Assembly: GCA_022844205.1 (NCBI GenBank)
Contig: JALHMF010000007.1
Coordinates: 1-64,000 of the forward strand
Direction: 5' to 3'
DNA length: 64,000 nucleotides
Source of the DNA: Xanthobacteraceae bacterium
GTDB taxonomy: Bacteria > Pseudomonadota > Alphaproteobacteria > Rhizobiales > Xanthobacteraceae
Positions 6,772-16,703 of the stretch are shown piece after piece. The first letter of the stretch is position 1. Each line of letters starts with the position of its first letter. The position numbers were made by a program, and so were the translations under genes. The notes below the pieces were generated by a model, which saw only the letters and a program-made list of their open reading frames with translations, ran no database searches and had not been told where the DNA came from.

Positions 6772-9564
6772 ATGAACGACCTGCTGCAGGACTTCCTGAC
6801 CGAGACGCATGAAAGTCTCGACGTCGTCGACGTCGAGCTTGTGCGTTTTGAAAAAGAGCCGAACAACGAAAAGATCCTCGGCAACATTTTCCGGCTGGTC
6901 CACACCATCAAGGGCACTTGCGGCTTCCTCGGCCTGCCGCGCCTCGAGGCGCTGACGCACGCGGCCGAAACCGTGATGGGAAAATTCCGCGACGGAATGC
7001 CGGTCACGTCCGTCGCGGTGACGCTCATCCTGGAGACGATCGACCGCGTGAAGGAAATTCTCGCCGAACTCGAGCGCAGCGAGAACGAGCCGGAAGGCAC
7101 CGACGACGATCTCATCAAGCGCCTTGAAAAAACGTCCATGCGGGACGCGAAGCCGGCTGTGGCCGCGCCGCCGATGCCCGAAGTGCAGGGGATCACCACC
7201 GGCACGCTGGTCGAACAGACTTTGGAACGCCCGCTGCGTCCTGGCGAAGTTTCGCTCGACGATCTGGAACGGGCATTCCGCGAAACGAAAACGGAAGCTC
7301 CTGCGCGTGTCTCCGCGCCGCCTCACGCCGCGAACACGCTGGTATCGCAGACGCTGGAGCGGCCGCTGCAACCGGGTGAGGTTTCGCTGGATGAGCTAGA
7401 GCGCGCCTTCCCCGAAACGCCGGCTTCCGAAAAGAAATCCGCGCCTGCCCAAGTTCGCCGTTCCGGCGGCGACCGCCGCGAGGACGAGCGGCGCGAGGAA
7501 GAGCGCCGCGAGTCCGAACAGACGAGCGTGAAGAACCAGACGCTGCGCGTGCAGGTCGATACGCTCGAGCGGCTGATGACGATGGTTTCGGAACTGGTGC
7601 TGACGCGCAACCAGTTGCTCGAAGTCACGCGCAACAGCGAGAACAGCGATCTCAAGGGGCCGTTCCAGCGCCTCTCCAACATCACCGGCGAGCTGCAGGA
7701 CGGCGTCATGAAGACGCGCATGCAGCCGATCGGCAACGCCTGGGCGAAGCTGCCGCGCGTCGTGCGCGATCTTTCGTCCGAACTCGGCAAGAAGATCAAC
7801 CTGGTGATGTCGGGGGAGGAAACCGAACTCGACCGCCAGTTGCTCGAACTCATCAAGGATCCGCTCACGCACATGGTCCGCAACTCGGCCGACCACGGCA
7901 TCGAGGAAGCGGTCGACCGCCACAAGGCGGGCAAGCCGGAAGTCGGCACCATCCGCCTCGCCGCCTATCACGAAGGCGGCCACATTATTGTTGAGATTTC
8001 CGACGACGGGCGCGGGCTCGACAGTTCGCGCATCCGCGCAAAGGCGATCCGCCAGGGCCTCATCTCGGAAACGGACAAGCTCTCGGAGTCGCAGCTGCAG
8101 AAATTCATCTTCGCGCCGGGTTTTTCCACGGCGGCGAAGGTCACGAGCGTTTCCGGCCGCGGCGTGGGCATGGATGTCGTGAAAACGAACATTGATCAGA
8201 TCGGCGGTACGATCGATTTGAAGAGCGTCGCGGGCAAGGGCACGACTTTCAAGATCAAGATTCCGCTGACGCTCGCCATCGTGAACGCGCTGATCGTGGA
8301 ATCGGACTCCGAGCGTTTTGCGATCCCGCAGATCGCCGTGGTCGAACTCGTCCATATCGACATGGACTCCGAGCACAAGATCGAGCGTCTGAAGGATTCC
8401 GCGGTACTGCGCCTGCGCGACAAGCTGTTGCCGCTCGTGGACCTGCGTTCGCTGCTGGAGTTGCGTCCGCTGGAGACGGAAGCGGCCGAATTGTTTGTCG
8501 TCGTGATGCAGGTTGGCAGCCGCATCTTCGGCGTGGTCGTCGATCAGGTCTTTCACACGGAAGAAATTGTCGTGAAGCCGATGTCCCACATGCTGCGCGG
8601 GATCGAACAGTTTTCCGGCAAGACCATTCTCGGCGACGGCTCCGTCATCATCATCCTCGATCCGAACGGCATCGCGTCTTCGATCGGCTCGATGGCCGAG
8701 AACGCGGCCACCCTCGACCACAAGATCGATGCGCATGAGGGCGAAGGCTCGCTCCGGAAGATTTCACTGCTGGTGTTCCGCGCCGGCACCGACGAAATCA
8801 AGGCGGTGCCGCTGTCGCTCATCACGCGCCTCGAGGAGATCGACGCCTCGAAGATCGAATTCTCCAACGGCAAGCACATGGTGCAGTACCGCGGCGGGCT
8901 GATGCCGCTGCTTCCGGTGCGCGAAGGCTTCACCGTGCGCAAGGAAGGCTCGCAGCCGCTGCTCGTGTTCATCGAAAAAGAACGCTCGATGGGCATCATG
9001 GTCGATGAGATCGTGGACATCGTCGAGGACCGCCTCGAGATCGAGATCGCGGGCAAGGTTCCGGGTGTGCTCGGCTCCGCCATTATCGCGGGCCGTGCCA
9101 CGGAAATCCTCGATGTCGGCCACTATCTGCCGCTCGCTTTCGAGGACTGGCTGCATCGCGCCGATGCGAGCACCTCGGCGGGTACGCGCCGCATCTTGTT
9201 CGTCGACGACTCCGTTTTCTTCCGCAACATGCTGACGCCGGTGCTGAATTCGGCGGGCTATGAAGTGAAGGCCGCTTCCGGTGGCGCCGAGGCGATCTCG
9301 ATCCTGGAGCGCGACGCCGATTTCGATTTCGTCGTGTCCGACATCGAGATGCCCGGCATGACGGGCTTCGAACTCGCCGACAAGCTGCGCGCCAATCCGC
9401 GCACGTCGCATCTGTTTCTGATTGCGCTGTCGTCCTTGAATTCGCCGGCCCGCGTCGAACGCGGCAAGCAGGCGGGCTTCAATCATTTCATCGCGAAGTT
9501 CGACCGCGGCGGCCTGATCTCGCTCCTGAAGCAGACCGAAACCCGCTTCGCCGAGGCCGCCTGA
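6772..9564 (+). CDS. cheA: Hybrid chemotaxis histidine kinase CheA with two CheW domains and a receiver
   Basis: A 930-residue cytoplasmic kinase that couples chemoreceptors to CheY and CheB. Domains in order: Hpt (about 1-105, phosphorylated His44 in LVHTIKGTCGFLGL); a linker with two copies 44 residues apart (from 145 and 189) of QTLERPLxPGEVSLDxLERAF; a charged Arg/Glu segment; the dimerisation helix pair; the HATPase (MVRNSADHGIE, DDGRGLD, GRGVGMDVV); a CheW-like domain (about 505-640); a second CheW-like domain (about 660-795); and a C-terminal receiver (about 806-927) with VDDS, Asp857 and a Lys at the expected end position. The usual P2 domain is not recognisable. The receiver may act as a phosphate sink or for adaptation. 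It heads an operon with cheW one base downstream. Confidence 0.93.
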   Translation: MNDLLQDFLTETHESLDVVDVELVRFEKEPNNEKILGNIFRLVHTIKGTCGFLGLPRLEALTHAAETVMGKFRDGMPVTSVAVTLILETIDRVKEILAELERSENEPEGTDDDLIKRLEKTSMRDAKPAVAAPPMPEVQGITTGTLVEQTLERPLRPGEVSLDDLERAFRETKTEAPARVSAPPHAANTLVSQTLERPLQPGEVSLDELERAFPETPASEKKSAPAQVRRSGGDRREDERREEERRESEQTSVKNQTLRVQVDTLERLMTMVSELVLTRNQLLEVTRNSENSDLKGPFQRLSNITGELQDGVMKTRMQPIGNAWAKLPRVVRDLSSELGKKINLVMSGEETELDRQLLELIKDPLTHMVRNSADHGIEEAVDRHKAGKPEVGTIRLAAYHEGGHIIVEISDDGRGLDSSRIRAKAIRQGLISETDKLSESQLQKFIFAPGFSTAAKVTSVSGRGVGMDVVKTNIDQIGGTIDLKSVAGKGTTFKIKIPLTLAIVNALIVESDSERFAIPQIAVVELVHIDMDSEHKIERLKDSAVLRLRDKLLPLVDLRSLLELRPLETEAAELFVVVMQVGSRIFGVVVDQVFHTEEIVVKPMSHMLRGIEQFSGKTILGDGSVIIILDPNGIASSIGSMAENAATLDHKIDAHEGEGSLRKISLLVFRAGTDEIKAVPLSLITRLEEIDASKIEFSNGKHMVQYRGGLMPLLPVREGFTVRKEGSQPLLVFIEKERSMGIMVDEIVDIVEDRLEIEIAGKVPGVLGSAIIAGRATEILDVGHYLPLAFEDWLHRADASTSAGTRRILFVDDSVFFRNMLTPVLNSAGYEVKAASGGAEAISILERDADFDFVVSDIEMPGMTGFELADKLRANPRTSHLFLIALSSLNSPARVERGKQAGFNHFIAKFDRGGLISLLKQTETRFAEAA

Positions 9565-9565
9565 A

Positions 9566-10021
9566 ATGAGCGTCACCGAAAACCAGATCGAATACGTGAC
9601 CGCGACGGTCGGCGGCCAGCTCTTCGGCCTGCCGATCAGCCGCGTCCTCGACGTGTTCGCCGTCGAGCGCATGACGCGCGTGCCGTTGGCGCCGCCGGAA
9701 ATCGCGGGTGTTCTTAACCTGCGCGGCCGCGTGATCACCGCGATCGACATGCGCAAGCGTCTCTCCGTCACCGGCGGCAAGCCGGCAGGCAAGACGATGG
9801 CGATCGGTATCGAACACCGCAGCGAGCATTACGGCCTGATCGTGGATGCGATCGGCGAAGTGCTGAAATTGCCTGCCGCGGGCCGCGAAGCGAATCCGAT
9901 GAATCTCGATCCGTGCTGGGCGGCGATCGCCGAGGGCATACAAAAACTGGAAGACCGGTTGCTCGTCATCCTGAACGTCGACCGGATTTTGGACCTGCAA
10001 CACAAAACTTTGGCCGCGTAA
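9566..10021 (+). CDS. cheW: Chemotaxis coupling protein CheW
   Basis: A 151-residue single-domain CheW that bridges chemoreceptor tips to the CheA P5 domain. Its beta-barrel signature is clear: VGGQLFGLPISRVLDVF, then GVLNLRGRVITAIDMRKRL and YGLIVDAIGEVL. Normal length, no extra domain. It begins one base after the cheA stop and is translationally linked to it. The next gene, cheY, follows after 24 bases with an AAGGGAG ribosome binding site. Confidence 0.93.
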   Translation: MSVTENQIEYVTATVGGQLFGLPISRVLDVFAVERMTRVPLAPPEIAGVLNLRGRVITAIDMRKRLSVTGGKPAGKTMAIGIEHRSEHYGLIVDAIGEVLKLPAAGREANPMNLDPCWAAIAEGIQKLEDRLLVILNVDRILDLQHKTLAA

Positions 10022-10045
10022 GAGTGTGAGAAAGGGAGCACTGCA

Positions 10046-10411
10046 ATGAAGCGTTGTTTGATCATCGATGACTCAAGCGTCATCCGGAAGGTCGCGCGCC
10101 GTATCCTGGAAGGGTTCGGTTTTGCGATCACCGAGGCGTCCGACGGACGCCAGGCGCTTGATGCCTGCATGAAGGAAATGCCGGACGCGATCCTGCTCGA
10201 CTGGAACATGCCCGTCATGGACGGCTACGAGTTCCTGCGCGCACTTCGCGCCATGCCCGGCGGCGACCGCCCGAAGGTCGTGTTCTGCACCACCGAGAAC
10301 GATCTCGCCCACATCGCGCGCGCGATGCATGCGGGCGCCGACGAGTACATCATGAAGCCGTTCGACAAGGAAATCGTCGAAGCGAAGTTTCAGGAAGTCG
10401 GTCTGATCTGA
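10046..10411 (+). CDS. cheY: Chemotaxis response regulator CheY
   Basis: A 121-residue stand-alone receiver. The acidic pair is in IIDDSSVIRK, the phosphoacceptor Asp is in AILLDWNMPVMDG, the Thr is in CTTEND, and the Lys is in IMKPF. It carries phosphate from CheA to the flagellar motor switch; the switch proteins FliG and FliN are encoded at 26-28 kb of this window. No phosphatase gene (cheZ, cheX or cheC) accompanies it, so signal removal probably relies on the CheA receiver or other CheY proteins (inference). Confidence 0.92.
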   Translation: MKRCLIIDDSSVIRKVARRILEGFGFAITEASDGRQALDACMKEMPDAILLDWNMPVMDGYEFLRALRAMPGGDRPKVVFCTTENDLAHIARAMHAGADEYIMKPFDKEIVEAKFQEVGLI

Positions 10412-10431
10412 GCTTCCGGATTCCCGGAAGC
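10412..10431 (+). terminator. Perfect 8-bp hairpin between cheY and cheB
   Basis: GCTTCCGG and CCGGAAGC pair perfectly around an ATTC loop directly after the cheY stop codon, followed by CTGTGTTGT. There is no real T run, so it is better read as an attenuator or an RNA-stability hairpin in a cheAWY/cheBR operon than as a strong terminator. Confidence 0.5.
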
Positions 10432-10466
10432 CTGTGTTGTAACGAGTATCGAGTGGTTCTGAGTTC

Positions 10467-11591
10467 ATGCCGCAGGCACTGACAGCAGCAGTACAGAAGC
10501 CGGATACCGCGATCCGCGTGATGATTGTGGACGACTCCGTCGTGTTTCGCGGGCTGGTCGCCCGCTGGGTCGGCGAGGAGCCGGACCTGTCCGTGGTTGC
10601 CGCCCATCGCAACGGCTACGAGGCGGTCGAAAACCTGATGCGGGTCAATCCCGACATCGTGGTGCTCGACATCGAAATGCCGGTGCTGGACGGGCTCGCG
10701 ACTTTACCGCTCCTGCTCGCGAAGAAGCCTGAACTCGTCGTGCTGATCGCTTCTGTGCTCACGCGCCGCAACGCGGAAGTCGGCATGAAAGCGCTCACCC
10801 TCGGCGCCGCCGATTATATCCGGAAGCCCGAAAGCAACCGCGAGGCAAGCACGTCTGCGAGCTTCCGCACCGACATCATTGGAAAAATCCGGCATCTGGG
10901 CCGCCGCTGGACGCACAAGAAGGTTCTCGCGCGTCCGGTGCCAAAGCCCTCTGAGGCCACTGAATCGACCCCACCGCAAATCACTCTGCGGCCGTTCTCT
11001 CAGTATCAGCCGCGGGCGCTGTTGATCGGCAGTTCGACCGGCGGTCCGCAGGCGTTGCAAACGCTGATGAAGGGACTAGCGCCGGTGTTGCCGCAAATCC
11101 CGGTGCTGATCACGCAGCATATGCCGCCGACGTTCACGACGATTCTGGCCGAGCACATCGCGCGCGCGTCGGGACGGCCGGCGCATGAAGCGGGCCATGG
11201 CGAGCGCATCGTGGCAGGCACCATCTATGTGGCGCCGGGCGGCAAGCACATGCGCATCGAGCGCAAGGGCGACTACAACGAGATCGCGCTCGACGACAGC
11301 GCGCCGGTTCATTTCTGCAAGCCCGCGGTCGATCCGCTCTTTACCAGTGCCGCTTCGGTTTACGGCCACCACGCGCTTGCGATGATCCTGACCGGCATGG
11401 GCATCGATGGCGCCGCGGGCGCCGGTGACATCGTGGAAGCGGGCGGCAGCGTCATCGCGCAGGATGAAGCGACGAGTGTGGTGTGGGGGATGCCGGGAAC
11501 AGCGGCGGAGGCAGGCAGCTGCGCGGCCGTTCTGCCCATCGATGAAATAGCGGGTCAGGTGAGAAAACTATTGAGTGGGGGAAGCGTTTGA
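10467..11591 (+). CDS. cheB: Protein-glutamate methylesterase CheB
   Basis: A 374-residue two-domain enzyme that removes methyl groups from chemoreceptors during adaptation. The N-terminal receiver (about 17-135) has VDDS and the phosphoacceptor Asp68 in IVVLDIEMPVLDG. A proline-rich linker leads to the esterase domain (about 185-370) with the catalytic triad motifs GSSTGG (Ser190), ITQHMPP (His) and TGMGIDG (Asp). Normal length. The stop overlaps the cheR start (TTGA), so the pair is translationally coupled. Confidence 0.93.
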   Translation: MPQALTAAVQKPDTAIRVMIVDDSVVFRGLVARWVGEEPDLSVVAAHRNGYEAVENLMRVNPDIVVLDIEMPVLDGLATLPLLLAKKPELVVLIASVLTRRNAEVGMKALTLGAADYIRKPESNREASTSASFRTDIIGKIRHLGRRWTHKKVLARPVPKPSEATESTPPQITLRPFSQYQPRALLIGSSTGGPQALQTLMKGLAPVLPQIPVLITQHMPPTFTTILAEHIARASGRPAHEAGHGERIVAGTIYVAPGGKHMRIERKGDYNEIALDDSAPVHFCKPAVDPLFTSAASVYGHHALAMILTGMGIDGAAGAGDIVEAGGSVIAQDEATSVVWGMPGTAAEAGSCAAVLPIDEIAGQVRKLLSGGSV

Positions 11592-12457
11592 GTCCGCAGG
11601 ATTATGAGTTTCTCTGCAAGCTCCTGAAGGAGCGTTCGGGTCTGGTGTTGGCCCCGGACAAGCAATACCTCGTGGAGAGCCGCCTGCTTCCGGTTGCGCG
11701 CAAGGCCGGCTGCGATACGCTGGAAGCGCTTGTGCGCAAGCTAAAAGCGCCGGGATCGGAACCGCTGAAGGTGGAAGTCACCGAGGCGATGACGATCAAC
11801 GAGTCGTTCTTCTTCCGTGACAAAATTCCCTACGACCGTTTCCGCGACACGGTCATCCCCGACATGATGCAGAAACGCGCGGTGCAAAGAAAGCTGCGCA
11901 TCTGGTCGGCTGCCTGTTCGACCGGGCAGGAGCCGTATTCGCTGGCGATGATGCTGGACGGCTTCTCGACGCTCGCCGGATGGCAGTTCGACATCATCGC
12001 GACCGATATTTCGAACGACGTGCTGGATAAAGCGCGCAGCGGCTCCTACAGCCAGTTCGAGGTGCAACGCGGCCTGCCGATCTCGATGCTGATGCAGCAT
12101 TTCGAGCAGGTCGGCGACCAGTGGCGTCTCTCCGCGAAAATCCGGAAGATGGTGCAGTTCCGTCAGCTCAACCTGCTGACGGACTTCTCCATCCTCGGCC
12201 AGTTCGATGCCGTGTTCTGCCGCAACGTGCTGATCTATTTCGATCAGCCGACCAAAGTGGACGTGCTGACGCGCATCCGCCAGCGGTTGGCACCAGACGG
12301 CTATTTCGTGCTCGGAGCCGCGGAAACGGTGGTCGGCGTCGGCGATCTCTTCTCGCCGGTTCCCGACAAGCGCGGTCTCTATTGCCCCACGGTCAAGCGC
12401 GAAGCGGCGCCGAAGCTTGCGCTCGTGAGTGCGAGCGGCGGCCAGCGCGTGGCCTGA
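11588..12457 (+). CDS. cheR: Chemotaxis protein methyltransferase CheR
   Basis: A 289-residue S-adenosylmethionine-dependent enzyme that methylates receptor glutamates, opposing CheB. The N-terminal helical domain (SPQDYEFLCKLLKERSG) precedes the catalytic domain with TINESFFFRD, RIWSAACSTGQEPYSLAM (SAM motif I), IIATDIS and FCRNVLIYFD. The start is TTG at 11588, overlapping the cheB stop by four bases. It is the last gene of the operon; no receptor gene or cheD is adjacent. Confidence 0.92.
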   Translation: MSPQDYEFLCKLLKERSGLVLAPDKQYLVESRLLPVARKAGCDTLEALVRKLKAPGSEPLKVEVTEAMTINESFFFRDKIPYDRFRDTVIPDMMQKRAVQRKLRIWSAACSTGQEPYSLAMMLDGFSTLAGWQFDIIATDISNDVLDKARSGSYSQFEVQRGLPISMLMQHFEQVGDQWRLSAKIRKMVQFRQLNLLTDFSILGQFDAVFCRNVLIYFDQPTKVDVLTRIRQRLAPDGYFVLGAAETVVGVGDLFSPVPDKRGLYCPTVKREAAPKLALVSASGGQRVA

Positions 12458-12519
12458 CGCCGCAGTTTCTTACCTATCTGTAAGGTGAGTGCCATGCCCG
12501 CCCGTGGTATCGGGTGAGC

Positions 12520-12937
12520 ATGAAGCCTGTTTCACGGACGCTCTTTGCCGTTGCGATGCTAGCGCAACTCGCCGGGCCGGTTCTCGCCGCCAACGCAAGT
12601 GCGTTGAATCTGCTTTGTCCGTCCCATGCCGTTTCGCCTGCCGATTCCTCTCCGCATCCAGGTCATAATCATCAAGGTCTTGATGATGCTTCGCATCCCG
12701 CAGGGCACGATCTTGTTGCGGAAACAACATTCACCCGCGAATCCGCCGTCCAGCCATGAGCCTGATGGAAAGCGCTTTTTCAGCCTTGCCTGCTGTTCTG
12801 CGCATCTCACCGGCGTGATGCCGCTGACCGAAGTGTTTGCATCGCGCGTGCTGGACGACGTCGAAACAAATTCTGCGTCCGGCCATCCAGTCCAAACGTT
12901 TCGGCCGATCGATCCGCCTCCGCGCGGCTTTGTCTGA
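12520..12937 (+). pseudogene. Frameshifted small exported His/Cys-rich protein, metal-type
   Basis: Two overlapping frames seem to be halves of one gene. The first, from the ATG at 12520 to 12759, encodes a signal peptide (MKPVSRTLFAVAMLAQLAGP, ending near VLAAN) and a His-rich segment (SPHPGHNHQ, HPAGHD). The second frame, ending at 12937, carries FFSLACCSAHL and a PIDPPPRG C-terminus. Small exported proteins encoded next to copper or DUF305 genes often have this combined plan: signal peptide, His-rich stretch, CCS-x-H motif, and a proline-arginine end. A shift around 12730-12760 would join them to about 130 residues. It could equally be two unrelated frames or a sequencing error. Confidence 0.4.
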
Positions 12938-13022
12938 TCGATCTCTTCGCAATAATCATTCAACGACACGGAAGATTGCCTCCAGCGAATGCTGCGGGAA
13001 CCTTCCAGTATGGAGAAGACAA

Positions 13023-13478
13023 ATGCCTAGCAAAAAAACTCTTATCATCGGCTCCGCCCTCGCGCTAGCGATCGCCGGAGGCGGTTTTGCGCTCGCCCAG
13101 TCCATGCCCCATGGAGCGGGCATGCACGGCCAGATGAAAGGCGGCATGCACGGCCAGATGATGGGCCAGCCCGGCTCCGGTCATCAGGGACACGGCGCAA
13201 ATGCGGCGACGCAGGGCGACCAGAGTGCATCGAGCCTCGCCTTCAACGCCGTGAACGAGAAGATGCATCGCGACATGGCGATCACGTTCTCGGGGGATGC
13301 CGATGCCGATTTCGCCAAAGGGATGATTCCGCATCACCAAGGTGCGGTGGACATGGCGAAGATCGTCCTCGTCTTCGGCAAGGACCCTGAAATCAGGAAA
13401 CTGGCCGAAGATATCGTGAAATCGCAGGAGGCCGAGATCGCCTTCATGCGCGAGTGGCTGAAGAAGAAGAGCAAGTAA
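13023..13478 (+). CDS. Exported DUF305 ferritin-like protein
   Basis: A 151-residue periplasmic protein with a signal peptide ([20 protein letters not shown], cleaved near ALAQ), a Met/His/Gly-rich linker with repeated HGQMKGGM-like segments, and a DUF305 domain: [39 protein letters not shown]. The [12 protein letters not shown] motif is the family hallmark. DUF305 proteins form four-helix bundles and are often linked with copper handling; the Met/His-rich linker fits copper binding, but this is inference. The start at 13023 is chosen because it places the signal peptide first. Confidence 0.85.
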   Translation: MPSKKTLIIGSALALAIAGGGFALAQSMPHGAGMHGQMKGGMHGQMMGQPGSGHQGHGANAATQGDQSASSLAFNAVNEKMHRDMAITFSGDADADFAKGMIPHHQGAVDMAKIVLVFGKDPEIRKLAEDIVKSQEAEIAFMREWLKKKSK

Positions 13479-13495
13479 TTCTTCGCATCCAAGCC

Positions 13496-13526
13496 ATGCG
13501 GGCCGGGGCATTGCTCCGGCCCGCAT
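13496..13526 (+). terminator. Hairpin after the DUF305 gene
   Basis: ATGCGGGCCGG pairs with CCGGCCCGCAT over 11 bases with a 9-base loop, 18 bases after the stop codon. No T run follows, so it may be a factor-assisted or weak terminator. Confidence 0.5.
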
Positions 13527-13566
13527 CATCTGCTTAGTGCCGCATTCGCAAAACAGAATGCATCGC

Positions 13567-14489
<923 letters not shown>

Positions 14490-14490
<1 letters not shown>

Positions 14491-15251
14491 TGAACTGGCG
14501 CGCGGTACAGGCGATCTATTCCTTCGAAATGGCGCGCACGGCGCGCACGCTGTGGCAGAGCATCGTCTCGCCGGTGATCTCAACCTCGCTGTATTTCGTC
14601 GTGTTTGGTGCTGCCATCGGCTCCCGCATCAACGAGATCGAAGGGGTCAGCTATGGCGCGTTCATCGTGCCGGGCCTGATCATGCTCACGGTGCTGACGC
14701 AAAGCGTGATGAACGCCTCGTTCGGCATTTATTTCCCGCGCTTCACCGGCACCATTTATGAACTGCTTTCGGCGCCGGTCTCCTTCTATGAAGCGATGCT
14801 CGGCTATGTCGGTGCCGCCGCCACGAAGTCGATCATTCTTGGCCTGCTGATCCTTTTGACGGCGTGGTTTTTCGTGCCGATCACGATCCTGCATCCGTTC
14901 TGGATGATCGCGTTTCTGGTGCTGACGGCGATCACCTTCAGCTTGCTCGGCTTCATCATCGGCATCTGGGCCGACGGCTTCGAGCGGCTGCAGATCGTGC
15001 CGCTGCTCATTATTACGCCGCTGACGTTTCTGGGCGGCAGTTTCTATTCGCTCTCCGTGCTGCCGCCGTTCTGGCAGACCGTCACGCTGTTCAATCCCGT
15101 GGTCTATCTCGTGAGCGGTTTTCGCTGGAGTTTCTACGGTGTCGCCGATGTGGGGGTCGGTGTCAGCCTTGCCATGACGTTTCAGTTTCTCATTACCTGT
15201 CTCGTCGTCGTATGGTGGATCTTCAGGACTGGATACCGGCTCAAGAACTAG
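14490..15251 (+). CDS. ABC-2 type permease, YadH-like
   Basis: A 253-residue inner-membrane permease with six predicted helices, an ABC-2 family protein that should pair with the ATPase upstream. The family motif region is visible as [25 protein letters not shown] followed by [16 protein letters not shown], characteristic of YadH/NodJ/DrrB. The start codon overlaps the last base of the ATPase stop (TGATG). NodIJ is a possible comparison, but nodulation genes are absent; a housekeeping YadGH-type export function is more likely. Confidence 0.88.
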
Positions 15252-15330
15252 TCACGTTTCGAACACAGAGAATCCCGATGCTGGTACAATCGCGCTTCAG
15301 GCCTGACGGCATAGCGTTTAGGAGGCTTCC

Positions 15331-15960
15331 ATGGGCATTACCGATATTTTGAATGGCATGTTGAACGGACCGCGCGGCCAGAAGACGCCGCAAGCTTCCG
15401 ACGGCAAAGGCATGTCGCCGATCACGATGGCGCTGCTCGCACTGCTTGCCTACAAGGCATGGCAGCACATGGGCGCTGGCAATACGACGGCACCGCAGGG
15501 TTCTCCGTTTCCGCCGATTCCGGGCGGCACGCCGAATCCGGGCGAGACGACTGCAAGCACCGGCGGTCTGGGCGACCTGCTCGGCGGCATTCTCGGTAAG
15601 GGCGGCTCGAACGCGAACAGCGGCGGGGGCCTCGGCGGTCTGCTCGGCGGAATCCTCGCGGGCGGTGCCGCCGGAAGCGTGATCAGCGGCGGCCTTGGCG
15701 AATTGCTGAAACAGCTTCAGCAGCACGGTCAGGGACAAACCGCCGACTCCTGGGTCGGCACCGGCACCAACAAGCCGATCGCGCCGAAGGAACTGGAAAG
15801 CGCCTTGGGCGGCGATACGATCGATGCGCTGGTGCGGCAGACCGGATCGTCGAAAAGCGACGTGCTCGCTGAACTCAGCAAGAGCCTGCCGGGACTGGTC
15901 GACATGCTGACACCGGACGGCAGGTTGCCGACCGAAAAAGAACTGCAACGCTTCCTCTAA
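15331..15960 (+). CDS. YidB-like DUF937 protein, glycine-rich
   Basis: A 209-residue protein of the DUF937/YidB family, function unknown. The N-terminus (MGITDILNGMLNG) and a hydrophobic segment (SPITMALLALLAYKAW) precede a long Gly-rich region with repeated GGLGGLLGGIL-like units, then the conserved C-terminal domain (SWVGTGTNKPIAPKELESALG, then DVLAELSKSLPGLVDMLTPDGRLP). A strong TAGGAGG ribosome binding site lies seven bases before the ATG. GlsB follows after 22 bases. Confidence 0.82.
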   Translation: MGITDILNGMLNGPRGQKTPQASDGKGMSPITMALLALLAYKAWQHMGAGNTTAPQGSPFPPIPGGTPNPGETTASTGGLGDLLGGILGKGGSNANSGGGLGGLLGGILAGGAAGSVISGGLGELLKQLQQHGQGQTADSWVGTGTNKPIAPKELESALGGDTIDALVRQTGSSKSDVLAELSKSLPGLVDMLTPDGRLPTEKELQRFL

Positions 15961-15982
15961 CCGCAAACGGCTGGAAACGAAA

Positions 15983-16258
15983 ATGGGCATTCTCTGGATC
16001 GTCGTCATTGGCTTCATCGCCGGCCTGGTTGCGCGCTGGCTTTATCCAGGGCCGAACACGCCGGGCGGCTTCCTTATCACCGCGGGACTCGGTATTGCCG
16101 GTGCGTTCCTGATGACGTTCCTCGGGCAAACAATCGGCTGGTATGGCTCAAACCAGGGTGCGGGTCTCGTCGCCGCCACGCTTGGCGCCGTACTCGTGCT
16201 TTTTATCTACAATCGTTTGGTCGCGCGCGGCACGATCAGCGATCCCGGCAGCAGCTGA
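15983..16258 (+). CDS. GlsB/YeaQ/YmgE family stress-response membrane protein
   Basis: A 91-residue inner-membrane protein with three hydrophobic segments: GILWIVVIGFIAGLVARWL, GFLITAGLGIAGAFLMTFLG and GLVAATLGAVLVLFIYNRLV. This matches the transglycosylase-associated (GlsB/YeaQ/YmgE) family, small proteins that are often stress induced and of unclear function. Full family length. A rho-independent terminator follows 24 bases after the stop. Confidence 0.88.
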   Translation: MGILWIVVIGFIAGLVARWLYPGPNTPGGFLITAGLGIAGAFLMTFLGQTIGWYGSNQGAGLVAATLGAVLVLFIYNRLVARGTISDPGSS

Positions 16259-16282
16259 AACTCGAGGCGTTTGAATGGTTCA

Positions 16283-16306
16283 GAACCCCGCCGCGAGGCG
16301 GGGTTC
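16283..16306 (+). terminator. Rho-independent terminator after glsB-like gene
   Basis: GAACCCCGCC and GGCGGGGTTC form a perfect 10-bp stem with a GCGA loop, followed by CTGTGTTT. Confidence 0.75.
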
Positions 16307-16703
16307 CTGTGTTTCCGGGAGCCGCCGCCTGAAATCCCGGGGATACGATCATCCTTCAGGTGGACATGGGGATATGTCTCCGAATCAAATCAGCGGTATC
16401 CGCCTTCCTTATCCCGCCCTCCAAAACTTCCCTGCAATCGATGCAACCCGCTCATCGGGGGCGCGCGCGGGGCGTCTTATTGGTTGCGGAATCTGCATCC
16501 CGCGACCGCCGGATTGTTTCCGGCATGGGACAAGAACCTGTTCTCCCGATGGTATTGCGCTGCGGCAACCTGCCCATCAAAGAATGCAACAAGGCGGCGA
16601 ATTCTGTTACAGGGGCACGACGAATCCTGCGGATGGAGCCGGGGCGCAATCACGCACCCATCAAGAGCCCTCCACATTCACCCCGAGACCATTGGATTTC
16701 ATC
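16307..16703. other. Non-coding stretch before the desaturase gene
   Basis: About 400 bases with no credible gene; reading frames here lack ribosome binding sites and protein character. Positions 16408-16476 (starting CTTATCCCGCCCTCC) can be aligned with 18088-18160, so this is probably a decayed copy of an interspersed repeat. No other structure was found. Confidence 0.5.

Noticed and set aside
7396-8736. A 446-residue open frame antisense to cheA
   Set aside because: It is a GC-rich shadow of cheA; the sense protein has full domain motifs and the antisense one has none.
16275-16703. N-terminal extension of the desaturase from ATG 16275
   Set aside because: It would pass through the terminator at 16283-16306 and encode 140 residues without homology to desaturases.
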